Source: an uncultured Lachnospiraceae bacterium
Lineage (GTDB): Bacteria > Bacillota > Clostridia > Lachnospirales > Lachnospiraceae
Assembly: GCA_946552115.1 (NCBI GenBank)
Contig: CAMNRH010000025.1
Span: 1-40,185 of the forward strand
DNA: 40,185 bases
Direction: 5' to 3'
Position numbers and translations under genes: made by a program. Below the pieces are notes generated by a model. The model saw nothing but the letters and a program-made list of their open reading frames with translations. It was not told where the DNA came from and made no database searches. Shown here in pieces: positions 1 through 9,670 of the stretch. The stretch's first letter is position 1. Each line of letters begins with the position of its first letter.

Positions 1-81
1 ACGATTTTGAAGAAGAGGATCCGGAGGACGATTTTGAAGAAGAGGATCCGGAGGATGGCTTTGAAGAAGAGAATTCGGAGG
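1..81 (+). repeat. 27-bp tandem repeat encoding acidic nonapeptides
   Basis: Two identical 27-bp units occupy 1-27 and 28-54, a diverged third unit 55-81, and a degenerate remainder runs to about 130. In the frame of the downstream transpeptidase each unit encodes a nine-residue Asp/Glu-rich block of the form DFEEEDPED. The array continues off the left edge, so the copy number is unknown. Confidence 0.85.
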
Positions 82-1562
82 ACGATTTTGAAGAGGATTT
101 CGAGGATGACTTTGAAGAGGAGGAAGAGGAAAGCGAGGCTCAGAAAGCCTACCGCAGACATAAGAGGAGAAAAATGGCTGCGATTATTTCCGGCAGTGTT
201 GTAGGGGTGCTTGCCGCTGTTTATCTGGGTGTTTCCTTTTATTTCGGAGGCCATCTTTTATTTCAGACGACAATAAACGGAACAGATTTTTCGATGAAAA
301 CTGCCGGAGAGGTGGAAAAGTATATGGAAAGTCAGGTAAATGATTATGTTCTTGCCATTGAAGAGTCGGACGGTGATTCGGAGCAGATTAAAGGCTCGGC
401 TATTGCGCTGAAATATATACCCGGCAAAGAAATCAATAACCTGATTAAGAAGCAGAATAATTTTTTCTGGATAGAGTCTTTGTGGAAGAAAACAGAGATA
501 GAGACACCGATAGGGGTGGAATATGACGAGGAAGCGCTGACGGAAGAAATTGCAAAGCTTCCATGTCTGGATGAAGAGAATCAGGTGAAATCAGTCAATG
601 CACATCCGGAGTTTAAGGATAAGGAATTCGTTGTAGTGCCGGAGGTGATTGGTACGCAGATTGATGAAGAGGAATTTCAGGCTGTCGTAAAGACGGCTGT
701 TAACGGCTTCCAGAGCACAGTCAGGCTTCAGGATACGGACTGCTATATTAAGCCGAAATATTTGAAAGATTCGAAAGAAGTAGTCGCCGCGAAGGATAAG
801 ATGAACAGCTATCTGGGAGCGAATGTGACTTATGATTTCAATCCCTATACGGAGGTAGTCGACGCATCCGTTATATCTCAGTGGATAACGGTCAGCAAGA
901 AAATGAAAGTGACATTCAGCAAAAAGGCAGTAAAAAAATATATTGCATCCCTTGCGGAAAAATATGATACGATAGAAAAGACGCGTGAGTTTACGACGGC
1001 AAACGGAAACGTTGTATCGGTGCAGCCGGGTACTTATGGATGGGAAATAGATCAGGATACAGAATATAAGACGTTAATTTCCAATATAAAGAAAGCGGAA
1101 ACCGTGACAAGGGAACCGGCGTATTTCAGTACGGCGGCGGTTCATGAGACCATGGATATGGGAAATACCTACGCGGAGGTGGATTTGACAGCACAGCATA
1201 TGTGGCTGTTCCAGAATGGCGAGGTGACGCTGGATTCGGATGTTGTTACCGGTAATCCGAATATCTGGAACCGTGAAACGCCGTCGGGAGTTTACTCGAT
1301 TCTGGAGCTGCAGAGAAATGCGACGCTGGTCGGAGAACGGAATCCCAAGACCGGAAAGCCGGAGTATCGGACGCCGGTGTCTTTCTGGATGCGTGTCACA
1401 TGGAGCGGAATTGGGTTCCACGATGCTACATGGCAGCCGTATTTCGGAGGATCCCTATATCTGTCAAACGGTTCCCACGGCTGTATTAATATGCCGTATG
1501 ATCAGGCGGAGGCGTTATTTAACCTGCTTGAGGTCGGAACTCCGGTTGTTATCCACTATTAA
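3..1562 (+). CDS. L,D-transpeptidase (YkuD) with acidic cytoplasmic tail, 5' partial
   Basis: Probable cell-wall L,D-transpeptidase that forms 3-3 crosslinks or attaches proteins to peptidoglycan outside the membrane. The frame is open from the left edge. The first 57 visible residues are acidic repeats ending in a basic stretch (RRHKRRK), followed by one hydrophobic segment encoded from about 174 to 270. This gives a cytoplasmic acidic tail, a membrane anchor and an outside enzyme. The middle resembles the peptidoglycan-binding domain that often precedes YkuD. The catalytic signature lies near the C terminus: GIGFHDATW, then SNGSHGCIN with the nucleophilic Cys encoded at 1482-1484. The ATG at 174 is not the likely start, because coding-like repeats run through it in frame and it would remove the basic flank of the membrane segment. 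The true start lies outside the window. Downstream tgt follows after 29 bp. Confidence 0.88.
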   Translation, partial: DFEEEDPEDDFEEEDPEDGFEEENSEDDFEEDFEDDFEEEEEESEAQKAYRRHKRRKMAAIISGSVVGVLAAVYLGVSFYFGGHLLFQTTINGTDFSMKTAGEVEKYMESQVNDYVLAIEESDGDSEQIKGSAIALKYIPGKEINNLIKKQNNFFWIESLWKKTEIETPIGVEYDEEALTEEIAKLPCLDEENQVKSVNAHPEFKDKEFVVVPEVIGTQIDEEEFQAVVKTAVNGFQSTVRLQDTDCYIKPKYLKDSKEVVAAKDKMNSYLGANVTYDFNPYTEVVDASVISQWITVSKKMKVTFSKKAVKKYIASLAEKYDTIEKTREFTTANGNVVSVQPGTYGWEIDQDTEYKTLISNIKKAETVTREPAYFSTAAVHETMDMGNTYAEVDLTAQHMWLFQNGEVTLDSDVVTGNPNIWNRETPSGVYSILELQRNATLVGERNPKTGKPEYRTPVSFWMRVTWSGIGFHDATWQPYFGGSLYLSNGSHGCINMPYDQAEALFNLLEVGTPVVIHY

Positions 1563-1591
1563 TTGAAAGAAGTAAGGGTTAAAAGGATAAG

Positions 1592-2725
1592 ATGTATGAA
1601 TTAATGAAAAGAGACGGTCTTGCAAAAAGAGGGAGACTGAATACGGTACACGGGGTCATTGAGACCCCTGTATTTATGAATGTAGGAACGGCGGCCGCGA
1701 TTAAGGGCGCCGTTTCTACGGAGGATTTACAGAAGATCGGGACACAGGTGGAGCTTTCCAATACGTATCATCTGCATGTCAGACCGGGAGACAGGGTTGT
1801 AAAAAAGCTTGGCGGCCTTCACAAATTTATGGTTTGGGACAAGCCGATTCTTACGGATTCCGGAGGCTTTCAGGTGTTCTCTTTAGCGGGGCTTCGCAAA
1901 ATTAAGGAGGAAGGCGTTTATTTCCAGTCGCATATTGACGGAAAGAAAATATTTATGGGGCCGGAGGAGAGTATGCAGATTCAGTCGAATCTGGCTTCCA
2001 CAATAGCAATGGCTTTTGATGAATGTCCCTCCAGCGTGTCGGAAAGAGAGTATATGGAGCAGTCGGTAAGCCGGACGACAAGATGGCTTAAGCGGTGTAA
2101 GGAGGAGATGGAAAGACTTAACTGTCTTCCGGATACGATAAATCAAAAACAGCTTCTTTTCGGTATTAATCAGGGCGGAATCTATGAGGATATCCGTATC
2201 CGGCACGCAAGGGAGATTGCAGAGCTTGGGCTTGACGGATATGCGATAGGCGGTCTCGCAGTGGGGGAATCCCATGAGGAGATGTACCGGGTTCTGGACG
2301 CGGTTGTCCCTTATCTGCCTGCGGACCGGCCTACCTATCTTATGGGCGTAGGGACGCCGGCCAATATACTGGAGGCGGTGGACAGAGGAGTTGATTTTTT
2401 CGACTGTGTATATCCAAGCCGAAACGGAAGACATGGTCACGTATATACGAATGAAGGGAAATTGAATCTCTTTAACGCCCGGTACGAGCTGGATGCAAGG
2501 CCGATAGAGGAGGGATGTAACTGTCCCGTGTGCAGAACCTATTCAAGAGCCTATATCAGACATCTGTTAAAGGCTAAGGAAATGCTTGGTATGAGGCTGT
2601 GTGTGCTTCATAATCTTTATTTTTACAATACGATGATGGCCGAGATACGCGCGGCGATTGAAGAGGGAAAATATAAGGAGTACAAGGCAGAAAAGCTTCG
2701 GCGGATGACGGGCGGAAAATATTAA
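1592..2725 (+). CDS. tgt: tRNA-guanine transglycosylase
   Basis: Exchanges guanine-34 in the anticodon of GUN tRNAs for a queuine precursor (preQ1 in bacteria). The 377 residues match the family length. Visible motifs are TDSGGFQ with the general Asp at residue 89, DCVYPSRNGRHG with the presumed nucleophilic Asp271, and a zinc site made by Cys309, Cys311, Cys314 and His340 (CNCPVC ... CVLHN). The ATG at 1592 follows a modest AAAGGATAAG ribosome binding site. yajC comes next, as in the common queA-tgt-yajC order, but queA is not in the window and yajC has its own candidate promoter. Confidence 0.95.
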   Translation: MYELMKRDGLAKRGRLNTVHGVIETPVFMNVGTAAAIKGAVSTEDLQKIGTQVELSNTYHLHVRPGDRVVKKLGGLHKFMVWDKPILTDSGGFQVFSLAGLRKIKEEGVYFQSHIDGKKIFMGPEESMQIQSNLASTIAMAFDECPSSVSEREYMEQSVSRTTRWLKRCKEEMERLNCLPDTINQKQLLFGINQGGIYEDIRIRHAREIAELGLDGYAIGGLAVGESHEEMYRVLDAVVPYLPADRPTYLMGVGTPANILEAVDRGVDFFDCVYPSRNGRHGHVYTNEGKLNLFNARYELDARPIEEGCNCPVCRTYSRAYIRHLLKAKEMLGMRLCVLHNLYFYNTMMAEIRAAIEEGKYKEYKAEKLRRMTGGKY

Positions 2726-2750
2726 ATTTGCATGAATTGGGAGAAATTAC

Positions 2751-2779
2751 TTGCTGAAAATAGTAATATCCTGTATGAT
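2751..2779 (+). promoter_or_regulatory. sigma-A-type promoter for yajC
   Basis: TTGCTG at 2751-2756 and TATGAT at 2774-2779 are separated by 17 bp in the gap between tgt and yajC. Expected transcription start is about 2786, leaving a leader of roughly 30 nt with an AGGAGG site before the yajC ATG. Confidence 0.65.
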
Positions 2780-2816
2780 AGCAATAGTGTCTAATGAGAT
2801 TTAGGAGGAAAATGAT

Positions 2817-3125
2817 ATGTTTACTTTAGCAGCACAGGGTTCGGGAGGACCGAGCCTGATATTATTATTTGTCGTATATGCAGTTATTTTCGGCGGTTTT
2901 TGGTTTGTCTTTATCAGGCCGCAGAAAAAAGAGCAGAAGAGGGTGCAGGCGATGATTTCCGAAATGGAAGTAGGCGACACTGTGCTTACGACAAGCGGGT
3001 TTTATGGCGTGATTATTGATATTCAAGAAAGTGATATTATTGTCGAGTTTGGAAATAATAAGAACTGCCGCATTCCGATGCAGAAAACGGCGGTAGCGCA
3101 GATTGAAAAGGCATCTGTCGAATAA
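2817..3125 (+). CDS. yajC: preprotein translocase subunit YajC
   Basis: Small membrane protein associated with the SecDF-YidC part of the Sec translocon. The 102 residues contain one N-terminal membrane helix (about 13-33), the family motif FIRPQKKEQK just after it, and a cytoplasmic domain with EVGDTVLTTSGFYG. The AGGAGG ribosome binding site lies 7-8 nt before the ATG. secD and secF, often next to it, are absent here. A hairpin terminator follows at once, so this is probably the last gene of its transcript. Confidence 0.95.
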   Translation: MFTLAAQGSGGPSLILLFVVYAVIFGGFWFVFIRPQKKEQKRVQAMISEMEVGDTVLTTSGFYGVIIDIQESDIIVEFGNNKNCRIPMQKTAVAQIEKASVE

Positions 3126-3141
3126 GAATCGGTCAAAGACA

Positions 3142-3173
3142 AGGAATCCTGAGAGCGGGATTCTTTTCTTTTT
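3142..3173 (+). terminator. rho-independent terminator after yajC
   Basis: An 8-bp stem (AGGAATCC with GGATTCTT, one wobble pair) around an 8-nt loop is followed directly by a T-rich run with one C interruption. Confidence 0.8.
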
Positions 3174-3228
3174 ATAAAAATGATGATATAATAGGATACC
3201 AGAATCAAAGGGCAAGGAGGAAATCAGA

Positions 3229-3927
3229 ATGGGAACACCACATAATGGGGCAGGAAAGGGAGAAATTGCAAAAACAGTATTGATGCCGGGCGACCCGCTT
3301 CGCGCGAAATATATTGCGGATACCTATCTTGAAAATGTAAAATGCTTTAACACAGTAAGAAATATGTTCGGATACACGGGGACCTGGAAAGGAAAAGAAA
3401 TATCTGTAATGGGAGGCGGTATGGGAATGCCGTCCATCGGAATTTACAGCTATGAGCTGTATCATTTTTATGACGTAGAGCAGATTATCCGTATCGGCTC
3501 CGCAGGGGCAATACAGGAGGACGTTAATGTAATGGATATCGTAATCGGCATGGGTGCGTGCACCAATTCCAATTATGCGGACCAATATCAGCTGCCGGGA
3601 ACCTTTGCGCCGATTCCCGATTATGATTTGCTGGAAAAGGCAGTCGGTGTGGCGAGAGCAAAGGGCGCAAACGTGAAAGTGGGAAATATTTTGTCTTCAG
3701 ACGTATTTTATAATGACAGGGAAGATTTTAACGACAGATGGAAACGCATGGGCGTGTTAGCGGTGGAAATGGAAGCGGCTGCTCTTTATATGAACGCCGC
3801 AAGAGCGGGAAAGAAAGCACTCTGCATTCTGACTGTTTCGGATCATCTGTACAAGGAAGCGTCGCTAAGCGCCGGGGAACGCCAGACAGGCTTTCATCAA
3901 ATGATGGAAATCGCGTTGGAGCTTTGA
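3229..3927 (+). CDS. deoD: purine-nucleoside phosphorylase, DeoD type
   Basis: Phosphorolysis of purine (deoxy)nucleosides to base and (deoxy)ribose-1-phosphate in purine salvage. The 232-residue length fits the hexameric DeoD family. Motifs are the N-terminal MPGDPLRAKYIA phosphate-binding segment, GGGMGMPS, RIGSAGAI, EMEAAALY for ribose binding, and TVSDHL carrying the catalytic Asp. The start has an AAGGAGG site 8-9 nt upstream. A TATAAT at 3187-3192 could be its -10 box, but the -35 (TTTTCT at 3164-3169) is poor and overlaps the yajC terminator. It appears to be a single-gene transcript, because leuB downstream has its own promoter. Confidence 0.95.
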   Translation: MGTPHNGAGKGEIAKTVLMPGDPLRAKYIADTYLENVKCFNTVRNMFGYTGTWKGKEISVMGGGMGMPSIGIYSYELYHFYDVEQIIRIGSAGAIQEDVNVMDIVIGMGACTNSNYADQYQLPGTFAPIPDYDLLEKAVGVARAKGANVKVGNILSSDVFYNDREDFNDRWKRMGVLAVEMEAAALYMNAARAGKKALCILTVSDHLYKEASLSAGERQTGFHQMMEIALEL

Positions 3928-3959
3928 GAGATCATTTAACAGTTTAATAAATTAAAGTC

Positions 3960-3988
3960 TTGAAACATGTCTGAAAATGCGATATTAT
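3960..3988 (+). promoter_or_regulatory. sigma-A-type promoter for leuB
   Basis: TTGAAA at 3960-3965 and TATTAT at 3983-3988 are separated by 17 bp. The predicted start near 3995 lies downstream of an in-frame ATG at 3987, which argues that translation of leuB begins at 4026. Confidence 0.7.
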
Positions 3989-4025
3989 GTTACAAGGTTT
4001 ATATTCAGGAGGGAAGAAGAGTAAA

Positions 4026-5108
4026 ATGAATCTGAAAATCGGTGTAATTAAAGGAGACGGAATCGGACCGGAAATTGTAACGGAAGCAATGAAAGTTCTT
4101 GATAAGGTTGCAGATAAATACGGGCATACCATGGAGTATACGCAGCTTTTAATGGGAGGCGCTTCGATTGACGTGCACGGCGTTCCGCTGACAGACGGGA
4201 CCATTGAGGCGGCAAAGGCATGTGATGCGGTCCTGATGGGTTCTATCGGAGGAGACGCGAAAACCTCACCGTGGTATCGGCTGGAACCGTCGAAGAGGCC
4301 GGAGGCAGGACTTCTTAAGATTCGCAAGGCGTTGAATCTGTTTGCAAATTTGCGTCCGGCAGTTCTCTATGATGAGCTGAAAGGAGCATGTCCGCTTAAG
4401 GAGGAGATTACGGCGGGCGGCTTTGATATGATGATTATGCGTGAGCTTACGGGAGGCCTTTATTTTGGAGAGAGGAAAACGGCTGAGGAGAACGGCGTTC
4501 TGACGGCATACGATTCCCTTACATATAATGAAAACGAAATCCGCCGGATCGCAAAAAGAGGCTTTGATATTGCCATGAAGCGAAAGAAAAAGGTAACGAG
4601 CGTGGATAAGGCGAATGTGCTTGATTCCTCCAGACTTTGGAGAAAGGTTGTAGAGGAGGTAGCCGCCGAATATCCCGAGGTTGCGCTGGAGCATATGCTG
4701 GTGGATAACTGTGCGATGCAGCTTGTAAAAGACCCGAAGCAGTTCGATGTTATTCTGACAGAGAATATGTTCGGTGATATTTTATCTGACGAGGCAAGTA
4801 TGGTGACGGGTTCTATCGGAATGCTTGCAAGCGCCAGCTTAAATGAGACGAAATTCGGACTCTATGAGCCGAGCGGCGGCTCTGCGCCGGATATTGCAGG
4901 ACAGGGAATTGCCAATCCGATTGCAACGATTTTGTCGGCGGCAATGATGCTTCGGTACAGCTTTGATCTTGATAAGGAGGCGGATGCAGTTGAGGCGGCA
5001 GTTTCGAAAGTACTGGAGGCAGGGTATCGGACGGGAGATATTATGTCCGAAGGAAAACAGAAAATCGGAACAGCGGAAATGGGTGATTGCATTGCAAAGT
5101 ATATATAG
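4026..5108 (+). CDS. leuB: 3-isopropylmalate dehydrogenase
   Basis: Oxidative decarboxylation of 3-isopropylmalate in leucine synthesis, NAD-dependent. From the ATG at 4026 the protein has 360 residues, the usual length, and starts [16 protein letters not shown] as homologues do. An AGGAGGG site at 4007-4013 precedes it. The longer reading from 3987 would place this site inside the gene and start upstream of the predicted transcription start. Other motifs are [23 protein letters not shown] and the metal-binding DILSDEASM with [10 protein letters not shown]. leuA, leuC and leuD are not in the window. ilvD follows after 70 bp, forming a branched-chain amino-acid block. Confidence 0.95.
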   Translation: MNLKIGVIKGDGIGPEIVTEAMKVLDKVADKYGHTMEYTQLLMGGASIDVHGVPLTDGTIEAAKACDAVLMGSIGGDAKTSPWYRLEPSKRPEAGLLKIRKALNLFANLRPAVLYDELKGACPLKEEITAGGFDMMIMRELTGGLYFGERKTAEENGVLTAYDSLTYNENEIRRIAKRGFDIAMKRKKKVTSVDKANVLDSSRLWRKVVEEVAAEYPEVALEHMLVDNCAMQLVKDPKQFDVILTENMFGDILSDEASMVTGSIGMLASASLNETKFGLYEPSGGSAPDIAGQGIANPIATILSAAMMLRYSFDLDKEADAVEAAVSKVLEAGYRTGDIMSEGKQKIGTAEMGDCIAKYI

Positions 5109-5178
5109 AATTGTGAGAGTATAAAGTGCGGAATCATTCACAGCATTAGGTATAAAGAATTGATATAAGGAGGATGAC

Positions 5179-6852
5179 ATGAGAAGCGATACAGTTACAA
5201 AAGGAAAACAGCAGGCGCCCCATCGTTCATTATTTAATGCGCTGGGACTCACAAAAGAAGAGATGGAACGGCCGTTAGTAGGAATCGTGAGCTCCTATAA
5301 CGAGATAGTTCCGGGACATATGAATCTGGATAAAATTGTAAATGCGGTTAAGCAGGGAGTTGCAATGGCAGGGGGAACACCGATTGTATTTCCGGCGATT
5401 GCCGTATGTGACGGAATTGCTATGGGACATATCGGAATGAAATATTCTCTTGTCACAAGGGATTTGATTGCAGATTCTACAGAGGCGATGGCATTGGCGC
5501 ATCAGTTTGACGCACTGGTTATGGTGCCGAACTGTGATAAAAATGTTCCGGGGCTCCTGATGGCGGCGGCAAGAATCAATGTTCCTACTATTTTTGTGAG
5601 CGGAGGCCCGATGCTGGCAGGGCATGTAAAAGGAGAAAAGAGAAGCCTTTCCAGTATGTTTGAGGCAGTGGGCGCCAATGCGGCGGGGACGATGTCCGAC
5701 GAGGATTTATGTGAATTTGAAAATAAGGTATGTCCGACCTGCGGTTCCTGCTCCGGTATGTATACGGCCAACAGCATGAATTGTCTCACGGAAGTGCTCG
5801 GTATGGGGCTTGGCGGAAACGGGACAATTCCGGCGGTTTATTCTGCGAGAATTCGTCTGGCAAAGCAGGCGGGTATGAAAGTGATGGAGCTCCTTGAAAA
5901 GAATATCCGTCCAAGAGATATTATGACGGAGAAAGCGATGTTGAATGCTCTCACTGTTGATATGGCTCTCGGATGCTCTACAAACAGTATGCTTCATCTT
6001 CCGGCGATTGCCCATGAAATCGGTATGGATTTTGAGATTGACTTTGCAAACGGAATCAGTGAGAAGACGCCGAATCTCTGTCATCTTGCGCCGGCGGGTC
6101 CAACCTATATGGAGGATTTGAATGAAGCCGGAGGCGTTTACGCGGTGATGGCGGAATTAAATAAGAAGAATCTTCTGCATACAGACTGTATGACAGTTAC
6201 CGGAAAGACGGTAGGAGAGAATATTGAAGAAGCGGTGAACCGGAATCCGGAGGTGATTCGTCCGATTGAGAATCCGTACAGCCGGACCGGAGGACTTGCA
6301 GTCCTTAAGGGTAATCTTGCACCGGACGGAAGTGTTGTGAAGCGTTCGGCAGTTGTAGAGGAAATGCTGGTACATGAGGGCCCGGCAAGAGTGTTTGAAT
6401 GTGAAGAGGATGCTATTGACGCCATTAAGGGCGGTAAGATTGTAGCAGGCGATGTCGTTGTGATTCGCTATGAGGGGCCGAAAGGCGGACCGGGTATGCG
6501 CGAGATGTTAAATCCGACCTCTGCGATTGCGGGGATGGGATTAGGTTCAAGCGTGGCGCTTATTACAGACGGACGCTTCAGCGGTGCGTCCAGAGGCGCA
6601 TCTATCGGCCATGTGTCACCGGAGGCGGCAGTCGGAGGGCCGATTGCCCTTGTGGAAGAGGGAGATATGATTAAGATTGATATTCCGGGACTTAAGCTTG
6701 AGCTTGCCGTGTCTGATGAGGAATTGGCGAAAAGAAGAGAGAAATGGGAGCCGAGAGAGCCGAAAGTTACGACCGGCTATCTGGCGCGGTATGCGTCGAT
6801 GGTAACGTCGGGAAACAGAGGAGCGATTCTGGAGATACCGAAGAGCAGATAA
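5179..6852 (+). CDS. ilvD: dihydroxy-acid dehydratase
   Basis: Dehydrates 2,3-dihydroxy-isovalerate and 2,3-dihydroxy-3-methylvalerate to the keto acids that lead to valine, isoleucine and leucine. Its 557 residues are typical. The iron-sulfur ligands are visible as NCDKNVPG and [17 protein letters not shown], and the C-terminal half has [20 protein letters not shown]. Its AAGGAGG site lies 6-7 nt before the ATG. It follows leuB and precedes ilvB by 27 bp, so the three are probably cotranscribed. Confidence 0.96.
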   Translation: MRSDTVTKGKQQAPHRSLFNALGLTKEEMERPLVGIVSSYNEIVPGHMNLDKIVNAVKQGVAMAGGTPIVFPAIAVCDGIAMGHIGMKYSLVTRDLIADSTEAMALAHQFDALVMVPNCDKNVPGLLMAAARINVPTIFVSGGPMLAGHVKGEKRSLSSMFEAVGANAAGTMSDEDLCEFENKVCPTCGSCSGMYTANSMNCLTEVLGMGLGGNGTIPAVYSARIRLAKQAGMKVMELLEKNIRPRDIMTEKAMLNALTVDMALGCSTNSMLHLPAIAHEIGMDFEIDFANGISEKTPNLCHLAPAGPTYMEDLNEAGGVYAVMAELNKKNLLHTDCMTVTGKTVGENIEEAVNRNPEVIRPIENPYSRTGGLAVLKGNLAPDGSVVKRSAVVEEMLVHEGPARVFECEEDAIDAIKGGKIVAGDVVVIRYEGPKGGPGMREMLNPTSAIAGMGLGSSVALITDGRFSGASRGASIGHVSPEAAVGGPIALVEEGDMIKIDIPGLKLELAVSDEELAKRREKWEPREPKVTTGYLARYASMVTSGNRGAILEIPKSR

Positions 6853-6879
6853 GAAGGAAGACAAGGAGAAGAATAAGAT

Positions 6880-8565
6880 ATGCAGTTGACGGGAGCAGAA
6901 ATTGTTATCGAATGCCTGAAAGAGCAGGGTGTGGACACCGTGTTTGGGTATCCGGGCGGAGCAATTTTAAATGTATATGACGAGCTGTATAAGCATAGTG
7001 ATGAGATAACGCATATTCTTACCTCTCATGAGCAGGGGGCGGCCCACGCCGCGGACGGATATGCAAGGGCAACCGGAAAGACAGGCGTCTGCTTTGCCAC
7101 AAGCGGACCCGGGGCGACGAATCTTGTTACGGGAATTGCTACGGCATATATGGATTCGATTCCGATTGTAGCGATTACCTGTAATGTAGGGGTGGCTCTT
7201 CTTGGAAAGGACAGCTTTCAGGAGATTGATATTGCAGGAATCACAATGCCGATTACAAAGCATAATTATATTGTAAAGGATGTAAAAGAACTGGCGGAGA
7301 CCATAAGAAAAGCATTTGTCATTGCGAAAAAAGGACGGCCGGGACCGGTTCTTATAGATATTCCGAAAGATGTTACAGCGAATAAGACGGAGTATGAGAA
7401 AGCTGACATTCCGGAAGTAAAGCCGGTCAAAGCAGTGTGCGCAGAAGAGATTGAGACGGCTCTTTCAATGATTGAAAAGGCCGGGAAGCCGTATATATTT
7501 GTGGGCGGGGGAGCCGTATTGTCGGGAGCAAGCGAGGAGCTTCGCACATTTGTGAGAAGAGTGGACGCCCCGGTCACAGACAGTCTGATGGGAAAGGGAG
7601 CTTTTCCAGGAACGGATCCGCTTTATACGGGAATGCTTGGCATGCACGGGACGAAAACGTCAAATTACGGCGTCAGCGAGTGCGATCTTTTGATTGTCGT
7701 GGGAGCAAGGTTCAGTGATCGTGTGACAGGAAATGCAAAGAAATTTGCGAATCATGCAAAGATACTTCAGTTTGATGTGGATGAGGCGGAGATGAATAAA
7801 AATGTGCTGATTACAGCAGGTGTTGTCGGCGACATTAAAGAAATTCTTAAAATTATGAATGAGAGACTTCCGCAGCAGAAGCATACGGAGTGGATTGAAA
7901 GAATTATGGATTATAAAGGGAAATATCCCCTTTCTTATCATCCGGATATTCTGACCGGCCCTTATGTGGTAGAGGAGGTTTACCGCCAGACAAAAGGCGA
8001 TGCGATTATTGTCACAGAAGTGGGGCAGCATCAGATGTGGGCGGCGCAGTATTATAAATATACGAGACCGAGAACGTTCCTTACATCCGGCGGCCTCGGA
8101 ACGATGGGCTACGGACTTGGAGCGTCTCTCGGCGCAAAGACAGGTATGCCGGATAAAACAGTAGTGAATATTGCCGGAGACGGCTGTTTCCGTATGAATA
8201 TGAATGAAATTGCTACGGCAGTGCGGCATCATATTCCGGTTATTCAGGTAGTGATTAACAACCATGTGCTTGGCATGGTGCGTCAATGGCAGAATCTGTT
8301 CTATGGACAGAGATATTCCGCAACCGTTTTAAATGACGCGGTTGATTTTGTAAAGCTTGCAGAGGCTATGGGCGCGGTAGGAATCCGTGCGGCGACAAGA
8401 GAGGAGTTCTCGGAGGCATTTGAAAATGCGCTTACGCTTGGGAAGCCGGTAGTGATTGACTGCCAGATTGATTCTGACGACAAGGTGTGGCCGATGGTAG
8501 CGCCGGGCGCATCGATTCGTGAAGTGTTTGATGAAAAGGATTTACAGGAAAAAGAGAGTGATTAG
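6880..8565 (+). CDS. ilvB: acetolactate synthase, large (catalytic) subunit
   Basis: Thiamine-diphosphate enzyme that condenses two pyruvates (or pyruvate and 2-ketobutyrate), the first common step to valine and isoleucine. The 561 residues contain the catalytic Glu in LTSHEQGAAHAADGYARATG, a central FAD/Rossmann-type domain and the C-terminal ThDP signature GDGCFRMNMNE ... VINN. The biosynthetic type is supported by the ilvD and leuB neighbours. No gene for the small regulatory subunit (ilvN/ilvH) follows; the next gene is serC, 20 bp away. The regulatory subunit must therefore be encoded elsewhere or be dispensable. Confidence 0.94.
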   Translation: MQLTGAEIVIECLKEQGVDTVFGYPGGAILNVYDELYKHSDEITHILTSHEQGAAHAADGYARATGKTGVCFATSGPGATNLVTGIATAYMDSIPIVAITCNVGVALLGKDSFQEIDIAGITMPITKHNYIVKDVKELAETIRKAFVIAKKGRPGPVLIDIPKDVTANKTEYEKADIPEVKPVKAVCAEEIETALSMIEKAGKPYIFVGGGAVLSGASEELRTFVRRVDAPVTDSLMGKGAFPGTDPLYTGMLGMHGTKTSNYGVSECDLLIVVGARFSDRVTGNAKKFANHAKILQFDVDEAEMNKNVLITAGVVGDIKEILKIMNERLPQQKHTEWIERIMDYKGKYPLSYHPDILTGPYVVEEVYRQTKGDAIIVTEVGQHQMWAAQYYKYTRPRTFLTSGGLGTMGYGLGASLGAKTGMPDKTVVNIAGDGCFRMNMNEIATAVRHHIPVIQVVINNHVLGMVRQWQNLFYGQRYSATVLNDAVDFVKLAEAMGAVGIRAATREEFSEAFENALTLGKPVVIDCQIDSDDKVWPMVAPGASIREVFDEKDLQEKESD

Positions 8566-8585
8566 ACAGAAGTGGAGGAATGAAG

Positions 8586-9668
8586 ATGGGCAGAGTGTAT
8601 AATTTTTCAGCAGGACCGGCAGTATTGCCGGAAGAGGTATTAAGGGAAGCAGCAGAGGAGATGCTGGACTACAGAGGAACCGGCATGTCCGTGATGGAAA
8701 TGAGTCACCGCTCGAAACCATTCCAGGAGATTATTGATACGGCGGAAGCGGATATCCGCGAGCTGATGAATATTCCGGACAACTATAAGGTACTGTTTAT
8801 TCAGGGCGGGGCGTCTATGCAGTTTGCTATGATTCCTATGAACCTGATGAAAAACGGAGTGGCCGACTATATCGTAACCGGACAGTTCGCAAAAAAAGCG
8901 TATAAAGAAGCGACAAAATACGGAAAGGCTAATGTCATTGCATCTTCCGAGGACCAGACCTTTTCCTATATTCCGGACTGTTCGGATCTGCCTGTTTCCG
9001 TGGATGCGGATTATGTATATATCTGCGAAAACAATACGATTTACGGGACAAAGTATAAGGAGCTTCCGAATACAAAGGGAAAACCGCTTGTTGCGGATGT
9101 TTCCTCCTGTTTTCTGTCCGAGCCGGTAGATGTGGAAAAATACGGCTTAATTTACGGAGGAGTGCAGAAGAATGTAGGACCGGCAGGGATGGCAATCGTG
9201 ATTATCCGTGAGGATTTAATCCGCGAAGAGGTATATCCGGGTACACCGTCCATGCTCACCTATAAAATTCATGCGGATGCCGGCTCGCTTTATAACACGC
9301 CGCCGTCATACAGCATCTATATTTGCGGAAAGGTGTTCAGATGGCTGAAAAAGCAGGGAGGGCTTTCGGCCATGAAAGAACGCAATGAGAAAAAGGCAAA
9401 GCTTCTCTATGATTATCTGGACGAAAGCCGACTGTTTCAATCAAATGTGAATCCTAAGGACCGCTCAATGATGAACGTCACTTTCGTAACAGGAGATTCC
9501 GGGCTGGATGCCAAATTTATAAAGGAGGCAAAGGCGGCGGGGCTTGAGAGCCTGAAAGGGCACAGAAGCGTAGGCGGCATGAGGGCAAGTATTTATAACG
9601 CGATGCCTGTAGAGGGAGTAGAAGCGTTAGTGGCGTTTATGAAGAAGTTTGAGGAGGAAAATCTGTAA
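8586..9668 (+). CDS. serC: phosphoserine aminotransferase
   Basis: PLP-dependent transamination of 3-phosphohydroxypyruvate to phosphoserine, second step of serine synthesis. From 8586 the protein has 360 residues and begins MGRVYNFSAGPAVLPEEV, as the family does. GGAGG at 8574-8578 lies 7 nt before this ATG but only 1 nt before the in-frame ATG at 8580, so 8586 is preferred. The PLP lysine is in GGVQKNVGPAGM, and the substrate-binding end HRSVGGMRASIYNAMP is present. It is followed by serA after 2 bp, so the two serine genes are coupled. Confidence 0.95.
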   Translation: MGRVYNFSAGPAVLPEEVLREAAEEMLDYRGTGMSVMEMSHRSKPFQEIIDTAEADIRELMNIPDNYKVLFIQGGASMQFAMIPMNLMKNGVADYIVTGQFAKKAYKEATKYGKANVIASSEDQTFSYIPDCSDLPVSVDADYVYICENNTIYGTKYKELPNTKGKPLVADVSSCFLSEPVDVEKYGLIYGGVQKNVGPAGMAIVIIREDLIREEVYPGTPSMLTYKIHADAGSLYNTPPSYSIYICGKVFRWLKKQGGLSAMKERNEKKAKLLYDYLDESRLFQSNVNPKDRSMMNVTFVTGDSGLDAKFIKEAKAAGLESLKGHRSVGGMRASIYNAMPVEGVEALVAFMKKFEEENL

Positions 9669-9670
9669 TT

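Noticed and set aside
7-204. Short frame of basic repeats (MKKRIRRTILK-type)
   Set aside because: It is the out-of-frame reading of the acidic 27-bp repeats of the transpeptidase gene, with no ribosome binding site.
7660-8286. Long minus-strand frame (208 codons) opposite ilvB
   Set aside because: His/Arg/Asn-rich shadow of a well-conserved gene on the plus strand.
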